Source: Pseudomonas sp. Q11 (GTDB lineage: Bacteria; Pseudomonadota; Gammaproteobacteria; Pseudomonadales; Pseudomonadaceae). Taken from it: a DNA stretch of 64,000 nt. Position 1 is the first letter of the stretch. Each line of letters opens with the position of its first letter. The DNA lies in the NCBI RefSeq assembly GCF_024494355.1, contig NZ_JAKNQY010000002.1, positions 62,001 through 126,000 on the forward strand, read 5' to 3'. The notes under the pieces were generated by a model. That model did no database searches, was not told the DNA's origin, and saw nothing but the letters and a program-made list of their open reading frames with translations. The position numbers and the translations under genes were made by a program. This document shows positions 1 to 8,866 of the stretch, one piece after another.

Positions 1-509
1 ACAAGGTTGTCACGGTTCGTACAACCGGCTTTGAACCCGCTGCCGCCAGTGGCGGCAACGCAACGATTGAGCGAATCGAAGCGGCACCTGATCAGGGTAT
101 CTCGACACTGTTGAGCCGAGAGGTTACGAAAATGGATCGGCCCGAATTAACCGCCGCACAGATCATCGTGTCGGGCGGGCGTGGTTTGGGCAGCGGCGAA
201 AATTACCGGGACCTTTTGCAGCCGCTGGCGGACAAGTTGGGCGCGGCACTGGGTGCCTCGCGCGCGGCAGTGGATGCGGGGTTCGTGCCCAACGACTATC
301 AAGTGGGGCAAACGGGGAAAATCGTTGCACCTGACCTGTACTTCGCCATCGGCATTTCTGGAGCGATTCAGCATTTGGCTGGCATGAAGGACAGCAAAGT
401 GATCGTGGCGATCAACAAAGACCCAGAGGCACCTATATTCGGAGTGGCTGACTACGGCCTCGTAGGGGATCTCTTTGAGGTCGTGCCAGCGTTGACCGCG
501 GCCATCTGA
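1..509 (+). CDS. etfA: Electron transfer flavoprotein alpha subunit, 3' part only
   Basis: The frame is open from base 3 and the gene begins before the window. The visible part is the C-terminal FAD-binding domain of ETF alpha, with the signature [10 protein letters not shown], then the segments [39 protein letters not shown] and [15 protein letters not shown], all highly conserved in the family. ETF alpha/beta carries electrons from acyl-CoA and other flavin dehydrogenases to ETF:ubiquinone oxidoreductase. The partner etfB is presumably upstream, outside the window. A TTG at 111 is an internal codon, not a start. Confidence 0.95.
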   Translation, partial: KVVTVRTTGFEPAAASGGNATIERIEAAPDQGISTLLSREVTKMDRPELTAAQIIVSGGRGLGSGENYRDLLQPLADKLGAALGASRAAVDAGFVPNDYQVGQTGKIVAPDLYFAIGISGAIQHLAGMKDSKVIVAINKDPEAPIFGVADYGLVGDLFEVVPALTAAI

Positions 510-634
510 TTACGGTGATGGCAGGGCAGTAAGCCGCGGGCAAGAGGGCCAGCGCCAGCATTGGACCTTTGGTCGCCTTGAATGACGGACCGGCGGGCGA
601 CCTCTTCACCCTGTGCCATATCTCAGATCAAAAA

Positions 635-1711
635 TTAATGTTCAACCCTCTTACCTGCAGCCCTGCGATTGAAAACACTCTCTGCAGAATTTTGACTGTG
701 GACACGATGAGGGCCGTCAGACGCGCGGATGATCAATTCTGGTATCCATACCTCTTGGAGTTCCTGGGGCAACCGACCGGCCAAACGTTCGAGCAACATC
801 TCTGCCATTCGCTTACCTGCACGATGCGTCTCCGCTGAAAACGTTGTCAGCGAAGGCTGTACAAAGCGCCCGATGGGATGATTGTCTCCGCCAATCACAC
901 CGACATCACGCCCTGGCGATTGGCCCGTTTCAGCAATGCCGCGCAACACGCCCAAGGCTATCAAGTCGTGGCCACATACGATGGCGGTGGGCGGGTCCGG
1001 GAGCGCGAGCAACCGGCGTGCGGCCTCAGCCCCGCCTTCTTCGGAAATATCGGCCTCTACACAAAGTGCTTCGTCGAACCGGATGCCCGCAGCATGTAAT
1101 GCTTCGGTATACCCCGCATGTTCCAGGTGACTGAACATGAGGTACTCAGGAGCATGAACCAGGGCTATCCGTCGATGACCCAAGGAGATGAATCGTGCGC
1201 AGCCGGAGCGGCCAACAACATGATGATCGATATCGACGAAGGGGAACGCGTTGGACGTTTCGCTTCTGCCAAAAGCGACAAAGGGAATGTCCTGTTCGAG
1301 AAGATAGGCAATGCGCTCGTCTTGCCGACGTGTCCGGGCGAAGAGTAGGCCGTCGACGCGCTGTCGTTTGATGAGACGCTTGAAGAGTTCCATCTCCGCT
1401 TCCACGTTTCGTGCGCAAGCGACAATGACCTGATAGCCACTGTTGTCCATGGCTTCATTCACACCCATCAGCATGTCCAGGAAAAAGGGATGAGCGAACG
1501 AGGTCTGCGGTGGAGATAACACGAACGCAATGGTGTCGGCGGTTTGCCGACGCAAGCGGCGTGCGGAAGGGTCCGGAGTAAAACCGAGCAAAGCCGCCGC
1601 CTGGAGTACACGCTTACGAGTTGCCGGGCTCACGTCCTCCTTGCCGTTCAGTGCCTTTGACACTGTGCTGATGGACAGGCTGAGCGTGGCTGCAAATTCC
1701 TGAATATTCAT
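635..1711 (-). CDS. LacI-family transcriptional regulator
   Basis: The N-terminus has the LacI helix-turn-helix (NIQEFAATLSLSISTVSKAL) and hinge, followed by a periplasmic-binding-protein-like effector domain (FFLDMLMGVNEAM, then DGLLFAR, AIVCGHDLIALGVLRG). Length (about 358 aa) is a little over the family norm because of a C-terminal tail after LIIRASDG. I chose the ATG at 1711; a GTG at 1732 would add seven residues. It is divergent from a RidA/MFS/flavin reductase/enoyl-CoA hydratase gene set and LacI-style palindromes lie in the intergenic region, so it probably represses that set and itself. The effector is unknown, plausibly the compound moved by the MFS protein. Confidence 0.92.
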   Translation of the reverse strand: MNIQEFAATLSLSISTVSKALNGKEDVSPATRKRVLQAAALLGFTPDPSARRLRRQTADTIAFVLSPPQTSFAHPFFLDMLMGVNEAMDNSGYQVIVACARNVEAEMELFKRLIKRQRVDGLLFARTRRQDERIAYLLEQDIPFVAFGRSETSNAFPFVDIDHHVVGRSGCARFISLGHRRIALVHAPEYLMFSHLEHAGYTEALHAAGIRFDEALCVEADISEEGGAEAARRLLALPDPPTAIVCGHDLIALGVLRGIAETGQSPGRDVGVIGGDNHPIGRFVQPSLTTFSAETHRAGKRMAEMLLERLAGRLPQELQEVWIPELIIRASDGPHRVHSQNSAESVFNRRAAGKRVEH

Positions 1712-1745
1712 TTTGCTTCGCTCTGAAACCACCTGGATGGGTGGA

Positions 1746-1759
1746 TCGAAATCGATTTA
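1746..1759. promoter_or_regulatory. LacI-type operator-like palindrome
   Basis: TCGAAATCGATTTA, centred on AAATCGATTT, lies about 35 bp upstream of the lacI-type start. It shares its core with the perfect 16-bp palindrome at 2026. The position suggests autoregulation; the regulator assignment is inferred from proximity. Confidence 0.6.
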
Positions 1760-1794
1760 CCACTCCGCATGGCGACATCCTTCATGTTTTGATA

Positions 1795-1806
1795 GAAAAC
1801 GATTTC
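1795..1806. promoter_or_regulatory. Weaker LacI-type operator-like site
   Basis: GAAAACGATTTC, an imperfect GAAAnCGnTTTC-type palindrome in the lacI/ridA divergent region. It is weaker than the sites at 1746 and 2026 and is included because of the cluster of similar sites. Confidence 0.35.
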
Positions 1807-1962
1807 GTAAATCATACAAATTTTTTTGGAAAACTCACATTTTTTGCTGACTGTTGACAGTGTCAATTTTGGGGATGTACTCCATGTCCGCCGGCTATTT
1901 TAGCGATCATGGTGCTTTAAGCGACGATAAATGTATAGATCATTTGGATTTTACTGGCCTTA

Positions 1963-1972
1963 AAAACGTTTT
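1963..1972. promoter_or_regulatory. LacI-type operator-like palindrome AAAACGTTTT
   Basis: A perfect 10-bp palindrome with the central CG typical of LacI/GalR-family operators, followed by TCGAAAAAT. It lies between the divergent lacI-type gene and the ridA gene set. Confidence 0.5.
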
Positions 1973-2025
1973 CGAAAAATCTATCATGGCAGTTGAACTT
2001 GCAAATCCTCAGTGGTAATGTTTTA

Positions 2026-2041
2026 TCGAAATCGATTTCGA
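2026..2041. promoter_or_regulatory. Perfect 16-bp palindrome, LacI-type operator
   Basis: TCGAAATCGATTTCGA is identical to its reverse complement. It lies about 93 bp upstream of the ridA start, where a bound repressor would block the catabolic promoter. It is the best of the four related sites here. Confidence 0.7.
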
Positions 2042-2133
2042 AACAACAAAAATTCCATCGAGCATCGAGAACCTTCCAGTGTTGCGAGCGCGACGGAGCG
2101 GAAATCCCGGCAGGTCTATCAGTGGAGAACGCT

Positions 2134-2523
2134 TTGATAAAACATATTCTGACTCACAAAGCCCCTTTGCCGCGGGGGCACTATGCGCAAGCGACCAAGG
2201 CCAACGGCTTTGTTTTCGTGTCGGGGCAGCTGCCGCTGACAACCGATACCCAGCTCACTCTTCCGGAAGGACTAGAGGCGCAGGTTCATCAGGCCCTTAC
2301 CAACATGCGAGAAGTGCTTCTCGCGGCAGGCACTGACGTTGGATCGCTGGTGAGCGTCCAGATCTACGTATCAAACATCGATAACTGGCCGCGTGTGAAT
2401 GAGCTTTACCGGGAGTTTATCGGGGAGCCGGCGCCGGCTCGAACGGTCGTGCCATGTGGTGAACTCCACTACGGAGCACTGGTGGAAATTAGCGCGATCG
2501 CCATATGCAGTGACGTTTCATAA
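2134..2523 (+). CDS. RidA/YjgF-family protein
   Basis: A 129-aa RidA-like protein. RidA proteins deaminate reactive enamine/imine intermediates; some members act in specific catabolic pathways. The recognisable core includes HYAQATKANGFVFVSGQLPL, the NMREVLLAAG helix and VQIYVSNIDNWPRVNELYREF. I chose the TTG at 2134: it has GGAG six bases upstream and gives the normal family length, while the longer reading from 1993 would run through the operator at 2026. It is first in a putative set with an MFS transporter, flavin reductase and enoyl-CoA hydratase. RidA members usually carry a conserved Arg near the C-terminus; here the PAPART segment supplies one. Confidence 0.82.
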   Translation: MIKHILTHKAPLPRGHYAQATKANGFVFVSGQLPLTTDTQLTLPEGLEAQVHQALTNMREVLLAAGTDVGSLVSVQIYVSNIDNWPRVNELYREFIGEPAPARTVVPCGELHYGALVEISAIAICSDVS

Positions 2524-2645
2524 AGAACAAAAACAATTAAATGAATGTCGCGCGAAAGTAGTGTCAGTACGTCGCGCTGCCCTGAGGAAATGCTGTTGAG
2601 ACAGCACTGCGAGCGCAGAATGTCTCATCCCAAGAGGAGATCGAT

Positions 2646-3950
2646 ATGAAGATGTTTGACTGGTACAGAGCGGCCACCCCCGCGGGAAAAAGGACGTTTT
2701 GGGGGTGCTTCGGCGGTTGGACTCTGGATACGTTTGACAATCAGGTTTTGGCGTTTCTTTTGCCTGTCCTGATGGCAACGTGGCATTTCTCCAAGCCGGA
2801 GGCGGGTTTGATCGTTACGTCTTCATTGCTATCCGCTGCTTTGGGAGGTTGGGTTGCAGGTATTCTGAGCGACCGTTACGGGCGTGTGCGTATTTTAACG
2901 TGGGCCATCATCTGGTTCACCGGCTTCAGTATCGTTGCTGGGCTCACAAATTCGTATAACCAGTTAATGGTTGTGCGAGCGCTGCAAGGTTTGGGTTTCG
3001 GCGCGGAGTGGGCCGTCGGTGCCGCACTGATGGCGGAAGTTATCAACCCGGCGCATCGGGGCAAAGCGTTAGGCTTAGTGCAAAGCGGGTTTTCCGTAGG
3101 CTGGGCACTTGCAGCAATGGTGACTGGCCTGCTGCTGGCGTACTTTCCGGAGTCGATCGCCTGGAGAATGGCGTTCTGGGTTGGTGTTATTCCTGCAGTG
3201 TTCGTGCTGCTGCTCCGCCGATACATTCCTGAGCCGGAAATTTTCCGCGAGATGAAAGAAGCCACAGGTGGCGTAACTGTTGCGACATGGCGCTCATCGT
3301 TTCGCAAGGACGTTCGGCGCTCAAGTCTTCTCTCTGCGCTACTGATCACCGGATTGCAAGGAAGTAGCTACGCCATCATGGTGTGGCTGCCGACAATGTT
3401 GATTCAGGTGCGTGGCTTGCCAGCGTCGTCTGTCGCAATGATGGTGACGATGATGAGTGTCGGGTCCTTTATCGGGCAAGTCGGCTTCGCTTATCTGAAC
3501 GACTCTTTGGGACGTCGATTCACCACCATGGCGTTCTGTCTATTCTCAGCCTTCCTGACGGGCGTTTATTTGCTGGTGCCAATGAACGCATGGGTGCTGG
3601 CACTTTTAGGGCTTCCGGTGGGTATGGGCATCAACGGTGTATTTGCCGGACTCGGCCCCATGCTGTCAGAGCTTTTCCCGACTCAGATTCGAACGACGTG
3701 CATGGGATTCTCGTACAACGTCGGCAAGTCGATTGGCGCGATGAGCGTCGCATTGGTTGGTGTAACGGCAGAATATGTCGGCCTGTTGAATTCGATCGCT
3801 CTCTACTGCTTCGTTGGCTATTCCTGCGCATTACTTGCCCTGGCGCTCCTGCCGGAAACACGCGGTCGGGATCTCTCGAGCATTGCGCCCGCCGAAGACC
3901 TCTTTGGTCAGACGGATTTGATCGAACAAGCCAATCCCTCCCGCAGATAG
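2646..3950 (+). CDS. MFS transporter (sialate/aromatic-acid symporter type)
   Basis: A 434-aa inner-membrane protein with about 12 hydrophobic segments. The MFS signature appears in the loop after TM2 (GILSDRYGRVRIL), with the typical RALQGLGFGAEWAVGAALMAEV helix and the second half-loop NDSLGRRFTTM. The overall pattern resembles proton symporters for organic acids (ShiA/NanT/AAHS group). The ATG at 2646 follows AGAGGAGATCGAT. Placed behind RidA and ahead of a flavin reductase and an enoyl-CoA hydratase, it most likely imports the substrate of that pathway. The substrate cannot be read from sequence. Confidence 0.88.
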   Translation: MKMFDWYRAATPAGKRTFWGCFGGWTLDTFDNQVLAFLLPVLMATWHFSKPEAGLIVTSSLLSAALGGWVAGILSDRYGRVRILTWAIIWFTGFSIVAGLTNSYNQLMVVRALQGLGFGAEWAVGAALMAEVINPAHRGKALGLVQSGFSVGWALAAMVTGLLLAYFPESIAWRMAFWVGVIPAVFVLLLRRYIPEPEIFREMKEATGGVTVATWRSSFRKDVRRSSLLSALLITGLQGSSYAIMVWLPTMLIQVRGLPASSVAMMVTMMSVGSFIGQVGFAYLNDSLGRRFTTMAFCLFSAFLTGVYLLVPMNAWVLALLGLPVGMGINGVFAGLGPMLSELFPTQIRTTCMGFSYNVGKSIGAMSVALVGVTAEYVGLLNSIALYCFVGYSCALLALALLPETRGRDLSSIAPAEDLFGQTDLIEQANPSRR

Positions 3951-4104
3951 CGCTCCCGGCCCGCGTATCGTAGTCCGCACCAGATCTATCCCAAGCCAGT
4001 TAATTGCAGCCATCACCTGGAGCTGTCGTGCTGCCTTTATAAGGTACGCAGGCTCCAGGTTTTGCTGACCTTTATTTGCACACGTTGAGACACTGGAGTT
4101 ACGC

Positions 4105-4755
4105 ATGAGTAGTGAATTGAGGCACGGCGAAGTCGATTTTGATTCGGATGTCGTGTTTTATAATCCTGCTGGCGGCCACGGCCTGCCGCACGATCCGTTC
4201 AAGGCAATCGTTGCGCCGCGCATGATCGGATGGATATCGACAACTTCGTCGAGCGGTCGATTGAATCTTGCACCTTACAGCTTCTGCGGTGCGTTCGCGG
4301 CGTTCCCGCCGATCATCGGTTTTTGCAGTGAGGGCCGCAAAGACAGCCTGCGCAATATTGAACAGACTGGCGAATTTGTCTGGAATCTTGCGACGCGTCC
4401 GCTTGCAGAGAAGATGAACCTTACCTCGGCCATCGTCGCTCAGGATGTCGACGAGTTCCAACTGGCAGGTTTGACGCCGGTGGCAGGACGTAACGTGTCG
4501 GTGCCGCGAGTCGGCGAGTCGCCATCAGCGTTGGAATGCAAGCTGTTGCAGATCACGCAGTTGCTCGATCTTGACGGCAATCCAACAGACAACTGGCTCG
4601 TGCTGGGGCAGGTGGTTGGTGTGCACATCCAGGAGGCGTATCTGAAGGATGGACTGTTCGATACGTACGCTGCGCAACCGATCCTGCGAGCAGGATACCG
4701 CGGCGATTACGCACAGATCGGGGAAATATTTGAAATGTTTCGCCCGGAAGTCTGA
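4105..4755 (+). CDS. Flavin reductase-like FMN-binding split-barrel protein
   Basis: A 216-aa protein of the flavin reductase-like (DIM6/NTAB) family. The split-barrel core is PRMIGWISTTSSSGRLNLAPYSFCGAF (split here: PRMIGWISTTSSS and GRLNLAPYSFCGAF), followed by PPIIGFC and DSLRNIEQTGEFVWNLAT, where family members bind FMN. It may be a flavoprotein reductase or an FMN-dependent enzyme acting on a pathway intermediate. It lies between the MFS and enoyl-CoA hydratase genes with a 155-bp gap upstream, so it may have its own promoter. GGAG precedes the ATG. Confidence 0.85.
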   Translation: MSSELRHGEVDFDSDVVFYNPAGGHGLPHDPFKAIVAPRMIGWISTTSSSGRLNLAPYSFCGAFAAFPPIIGFCSEGRKDSLRNIEQTGEFVWNLATRPLAEKMNLTSAIVAQDVDEFQLAGLTPVAGRNVSVPRVGESPSALECKLLQITQLLDLDGNPTDNWLVLGQVVGVHIQEAYLKDGLFDTYAAQPILRAGYRGDYAQIGEIFEMFRPEV

Positions 4756-4787
4756 ACACCGATCCATTGCGTAGCGAGAATGCTCCG

Positions 4788-5573
4788 ATGCCAATCGATT
4801 TTAAAGTTATCAATCAAAACATCGCACACATCGTGATTAATCGTCCCGAGCGACTCAATGCTCTGGATGTTGAGCACGAGCGCGCGCTAGCGGCTGCCTG
4901 GAAACGGTTTAATACTGATTCAGGTTTGAAGGTCGCAATTTTGACGGGATCAGGCGAGCGCGCATTTTGTACAGGCGCAGATATCCTGGACTATATCCCG
5001 CACCGACGAAGGATTGCCGAAAGCCAGGGCGAACAAGGCACCATCAGCTTCGGCGGGCTGACAGCGATTAGAGATGTTATGAAACCCACAATTGCTGCAA
5101 TTGACGGCTTTTGTGTGGCGGGAGGCTTGGAGTTGGCTCTGGCATGTGACATTCGTATTGCAACGCCCGATGCACGTTTCGGCTTACCTGAAGTCAGGTG
5201 GGGGATTATCCCCGGAGGCGGCGGTACGCAGCGGCTCGGTAAAATCGTCGGCCTCGGTGTTGCGATGAAAATGATTCTGACCGGAAACGAGATAAGTGCC
5301 GATGCGGCCTTGAACTGTGGATTGGTGACTGACCTGGTTGAAAAGTCAGAGCTCGAAAATACCGCAATCGCCATCGCTGATCGAATTGTAAAAAATGGCC
5401 CCTTAGCAGTAGTAGCAGCTCGGCAGGCTCTTTTTGCCAGTTTCGAACTCCCGATGGAGCAAGGGCTAGCAAAAGAGGCCGAACTGCAACGCCATTTACT
5501 GCTTACGGATGATGCGGCCGAAGGGGTTGCCGCTTTTTCTGAAAAACGCCATCCGAAATATCAAGGCTGCTAA
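4788..5573 (+). CDS. Enoyl-CoA hydratase/isomerase (crotonase) family protein
   Basis: A 261-aa crotonase. The oxyanion-hole regions FCTGADI and CVAGGLELALACD are present. Both glutamates that act in classical hydratases are retained, one in GGLELAL and one in GLPEVRWGIIPGGGGTQRL, so hydratase activity is plausible. I chose the ATG at 4788 rather than the TTG at 4767. It is 32 bp behind the flavin reductase gene and probably co-transcribed. It ends the putative LacI-controlled set; base composition falls sharply after it. Confidence 0.9.
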   Translation: MPIDFKVINQNIAHIVINRPERLNALDVEHERALAAAWKRFNTDSGLKVAILTGSGERAFCTGADILDYIPHRRRIAESQGEQGTISFGGLTAIRDVMKPTIAAIDGFCVAGGLELALACDIRIATPDARFGLPEVRWGIIPGGGGTQRLGKIVGLGVAMKMILTGNEISADAALNCGLVTDLVEKSELENTAIAIADRIVKNGPLAVVAARQALFASFELPMEQGLAKEAELQRHLLLTDDAAEGVAAFSEKRHPKYQGC

Positions 5574-6167
5574 TTTAAATATTGGGTTTCTCGTAAAAAA
5601 ACGCGTTCAAATACCACCCAACAAAAATAGGTTTTTTAGAGCTTTATTACTGTCAATACTAAGGACGTACGCTAGAGCGGTTGGTACAGCTCCTGGCTGC
5701 TCTCTGCCCATCACGACTGTCTGCTTGTGGCCGATTTATCCAGTCATGACGGCTGGAGTCGACCTGAAAAAAACGCGCGGCGATCCTTATGGCACTATGA
5801 AAACGCAGCACTAACTAAGCCGATTTATGGAGACCCTAGTGATTCTGTCGCGGTGGACTCTTTATTCCGCTCTTCCCAACCGATAGCGTTAGTAAAAGCT
5901 GAGCGACACGCCGTCCTTGCGGATTGAGATTCGACTCGATACCGCGCCAGAACTCGAAGATTGTGGCGGTGATTGTCTGAGTGCATGGCTGAATGCGGGG
6001 ACCCTGATGCGCAGCTGGCAATGCAAGAGATCCTTCCAAGACGCAGTCAGGAAAACAAGTCAGGCAAAGACTATGACGAATTACGGGATTAGCGACTGAG
6101 TTTGAAAGAGGGGAGGTGTTTCTGATGGCTTTGTGCTATATAGCGTTTTTTAGCCGAGGGAACTGCG
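5574..6167. other. Gene-poor AT-richer stretch, no supported gene
   Basis: About 590 bp after the crotonase gene with lower GC than the neighbouring catabolic genes, runs of A and T near 5590-5650, and only short overlapping frames without convincing start sites or family resemblance. It marks the boundary between the LacI-linked genes and the decayed phage/island segment. Confidence 0.5.
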
Positions 6168-6329
6168 ATGTCTTCCAACTACCAAGCTCAGTACAAATCT
6201 TCTGCAACTCAGCAATGGCAAACAAAAACCTACGGCTCAGAGATGGGATGCATGCAAGAGTTGGCTCGGCTTCGCGAGAAATACCCGTTTGCTCGGGTTA
6301 TCGACCCTGCAGGCCGTGTAGTTAGCTGA
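6168..6329 (+). CDS. Small protein of unknown function (53 aa)
   Basis: A short frame starting MSSNYQAQYKSSATQQWQTK and ending ARVIDPAGRVVS. The ATG is preceded by GAGGGAACTGCG, a good ribosome binding site. The composition (Gln/Ser/Tyr-rich N-terminus, hydrophilic, ending in a short beta-like RVIDPAGRVV motif) recalls small orphan proteins I associate with Pseudomonas prophage regions. No function is known to me. It is the first gene of the phage/island segment. Confidence 0.55.
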   Translation: MSSNYQAQYKSSATQQWQTKTYGSEMGCMQELARLREKYPFARVIDPAGRVVS

Positions 6330-6464
6330 TCCGCGCAAGCCCCCGTATGCCGCTCGTGCGGGTGACTTTGAAAGGGAGAAAGGTGGCCTTTAGCCTCGAT
6401 AGAGGTTCTGGCCAGAATTTGTGAAGATCCGGCCCTCTGCTCGATGCTGCTCAAGGAGAGGGCC

Positions 6465-6707
6465 ATGTCACACAGCCTGGATATGCCGATCACGCACGAG
6501 TACCGCGGGCATTATGTGGTTGTGAAGTTCACATGGCACAAACCTAACGACGACTCACCAGTTACTGCACATGTACTAACGTATTGCGATGTGCCGGGAT
6601 TGGCAAGCGAGGTTGCGGAACTCCATGGGCCGTGGGCCAGCTATCACAGCGCTCTGGCCGAGGCGATGTCCGTGGGCGAACGGTGGATCGACAACCAACG
6701 GGTCTGA
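6465..6707 (+). CDS. Small hypothetical protein (80 aa)
   Basis: Starts MSHSLDMPITHEYRGHYVVVKF behind AGGAGAGGGCC, a strong ribosome binding site that decides the ATG at 6465 over an upstream CTG/ATG extension. The protein has alternating hydrophobic beta-like segments (YVVVKFTWH, VTAHVLTYC) and an acidic/aromatic C-terminal helix. I do not recognise a named family. It lies in the same orientation as the 53-aa gene and may belong with it. Confidence 0.6.
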   Translation: MSHSLDMPITHEYRGHYVVVKFTWHKPNDDSPVTAHVLTYCDVPGLASEVAELHGPWASYHSALAEAMSVGERWIDNQRV

Positions 6708-6740
6708 AATTCATAATTTCTATGCGGCCTGCTGTTGTTC

Positions 6741-7319
6741 CTAGCCGAGGTCCTGCTGTACGGCCGTGACGATACGGCACAAGTAAGTCCAGGCTGGATT
6801 CAGCTCGATCGCTTTTTCATCTACCACGCGCCACCACTCCGCGCCGAACAAATCGGTCAAAAGCTCGCCGTGCCGGTGCGCACTCATGATCGATTCGACA
6901 TTGCGCAGGTCTTCGATCTGGTCGAAAAGATCCCGAGCGTCTTCGTTATCAAGGATATCGCTAAATTCCCAATAGCTCTTGCGCATGCGGCGCCGGTCGA
7001 CGACCGCCTTTCTCGCAAGCTTCATCAGGGTGTCGTTAGAAAAGCGCATGGCGCCCATGCTGGGCGAGAAGTAGCCGATGATGTAGTGCTCATCCAGCTG
7101 GCAAAAGAACTGAGCGAGGGTGTGCCCGTCCCACATTCCACCCCAGTAGGCGTGCCAGCTCTTGTCCCGGCAGCTGACTGTGATCTTTCCTTTTCTCGGG
7201 GCCAGGTCCTCTAGGAATACCGTGATTGGGTCCAGGGCCTTTGCGCCGGTGATTACCAGCTTTGTGACGGTCGAGCGCTCAACCTTCAGCGGCTCGGACC
7301 GTTTGTTTTCTGTGGGCAT
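6741..7319 (-). CDS. Phage-like hypothetical protein (192 aa)
   Basis: A soluble protein beginning MPTENKRSEPLKVERSTVTK. It has a central WHAYWGGMWDGHTLAQFF region and a basic helix KLARKAVVDRRRMRKSYWEF. Tryptophan- and charge-rich proteins of this kind occur in Pseudomonas prophage early regions, but I cannot name its function. It points toward the left of the window while its neighbours on both sides are on the other strand. Confidence 0.65.
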   Translation of the reverse strand: MPTENKRSEPLKVERSTVTKLVITGAKALDPITVFLEDLAPRKGKITVSCRDKSWHAYWGGMWDGHTLAQFFCQLDEHYIIGYFSPSMGAMRFSNDTLMKLARKAVVDRRRMRKSYWEFSDILDNEDARDLFDQIEDLRNVESIMSAHRHGELLTDLFGAEWWRVVDEKAIELNPAWTYLCRIVTAVQQDLG

Positions 7320-7381
7320 GGGGATAACTCAATGCTTCTGCACTGTAGAATCGGAAGCAGGTCATAAGGAAGGTGGTTTTT

Positions 7382-8032
7382 ATGGGCAGGGTGCTTGCGA
7401 TAATTGGGGTTGTTCTTACTGTTCTCTACGCGGTTTTTGCTTGGTGGTTAGTTGGCGACCGAATTCAAACGCTTCGATCTATGGGGCTGAACGAGGTCGG
7501 AGATTTTCTTGCTGGCGCTTTTGGCCCTCTAGCAATCCTCTGGCTTGTTTTGGGTTTTTTTCAGCAAGGTGTAGAGCTTCGCCAAGGAACTGATGCTCTC
7601 AGGTTACAAGCTCAAGAGCTAAATAATTCCGTTGTTCAGCAGTGCGAAATGGTTGCGGCACAAAAAGCCAGTCTGCTGAATTATGAAAGGACGCTAGAGC
7701 CTCTCTTGCATCTAGATGTTAGTGACAGTGGATGGAGCGAAGGGGGGTTCTATGTCAGCCTGAATGTGAATAATACCGGCGAATACTGTGAGTCAGTTAT
7801 CATAAAATTATTTGCGACCGATAATGGTGAAAGAAGCGCTGACCCACTCATAACCGGAGCGTCTTGTTCTGTACGATTTGACGGTCTTCATGAATGGGAG
7901 GATTTTGAAGTTGTCGTTGAGTACAAAACAAGAAGCGGAGCGTTTAACTCGCAAAAGTTTAGTGCTGCTAGTTATGATGAAGAGGGTAATGGCTATGACT
8001 ATTATGTGAGAAAGCTTCCTTTTCTAAATTGA
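7382..8032 (+). CDS. Membrane-anchored coiled-coil protein of unknown function
   Basis: A 216-aa protein with two N-terminal hydrophobic helices (VLAIIGVVLTVLYAVFAWWL and AFGPLAILWLVLGFFQQGV). They are followed by a helical, likely coiled-coil stretch around residues 62-100 (LRQGTDALRLQAQELNNSVV) and a C-terminal beta-rich domain. The ATG at 7382 is set by AAGGAAGGTGG just upstream. This layout is common in accessory genes of prophages and islands, including some defence components, but no domain is recognisable. GC is visibly lower than in the chromosomal genes. Confidence 0.7.
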   Translation: MGRVLAIIGVVLTVLYAVFAWWLVGDRIQTLRSMGLNEVGDFLAGAFGPLAILWLVLGFFQQGVELRQGTDALRLQAQELNNSVVQQCEMVAAQKASLLNYERTLEPLLHLDVSDSGWSEGGFYVSLNVNNTGEYCESVIIKLFATDNGERSADPLITGASCSVRFDGLHEWEDFEVVVEYKTRSGAFNSQKFSAASYDEEGNGYDYYVRKLPFLN

Positions 8033-8051
8033 TCTTTCAGTATTGACTTAC

Positions 8052-8700
8052 TTAAGCTGCTAGGCGGTGGTAAAGCTCGATGACGTTCGCGGCATTGGCG
8101 CTGACCAGTTGTTCGGGTTCATCCGGACAGACGCTGTTTCCGATTAGTTTCACTTGGTCAGTCTTGTTGATCGGCAGCCACTGCTCAGCGCCAGTAACCG
8201 GATCAACGAAAAGACCACGATCAATGATGTAATCCTTGCCGAATCCCCTGCGCCGCCTTCAATTCCGGTGGTTGCAGCATGCGCAGCGTAATGTCCACCA
8301 ACACGTAGCCGCCGACCATCACCATGTCGGCGGGGTCCTTGAAGTGCTCTGGCAGATATTTGTGCATGAATGCTGCGCAGCGGCGGGCACCCTCCAATTG
8401 CTCGGACGTCAGGGTGTTCAGCACCTGAGTCACCTCAACCAACGCAACTCGATCCTTCATAGGTAGGGTATGCATGGGCTCTGTCAGTGAAATGCCGTCC
8501 TTTTCGTTGCCGTAGTACTTCACCAGGTAAGCGTTGATCAGGCGCTGGTTGGCGCCGGATTGGCAGATGGTCGAGAGAGGCGAGTCAGCCGCGCGGCCGT
8601 CCCCGTCATAGAAACCACCATTCGCTTGCTCGAAAAACGCCGCTGATACCGCATGGTGCCCGCTGCTGGAACGGTCGTTATGCCAATGCAGAGTTGCAGT
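8052..8700 (-). pseudogene. DNA cytosine-5 methyltransferase, truncated and frameshifted
   Basis: Read leftward, the conceptual protein runs from LHWHNDRSSSGHHAV through GGFYDGDGRAADSPLSTI, AYLVKYYGNEKDG and LRMLQPPELKAAQG. It then continues in another frame as FGKDYIIDRG and ends KTDQVKLIGNSVCP plus a short helix. These are the target-recognition and final motifs (including the GNSV-type motif) of C5-MTases. One extra G in the GGGG run near 8250 breaks the frame, and the catalytic N-terminal two-thirds are missing, with an in-frame stop near 8710. The gene cannot encode an active enzyme. Confidence 0.8.
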
Positions 8701-8866
8701 TCCGTTGTCTCAGTGCAAACGATCCCGAGCTGCGCAGGCCAACTCTGTAGTCGGAACCGAACGTAAAGATCAGAATCGAGCAATAGCGCCGCCCTCCGTG
8801 GCCGGTGGTGGCAATTTGGTGTGGGTTGGGGTATTAGGGAGCTTTGAACTTAAGGCAGAGCTGCGA

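Noticed and set aside
1993..2133. N-terminal extension of the RidA protein
   Set aside because: It would translate through the 16-bp operator; TTG at 2134 has a good ribosome binding site and gives family length.
5836..6039. A 67-codon minus frame in the gene-poor stretch
   Set aside because: No ribosome binding site and no recognisable family; vague transposase-like look only.
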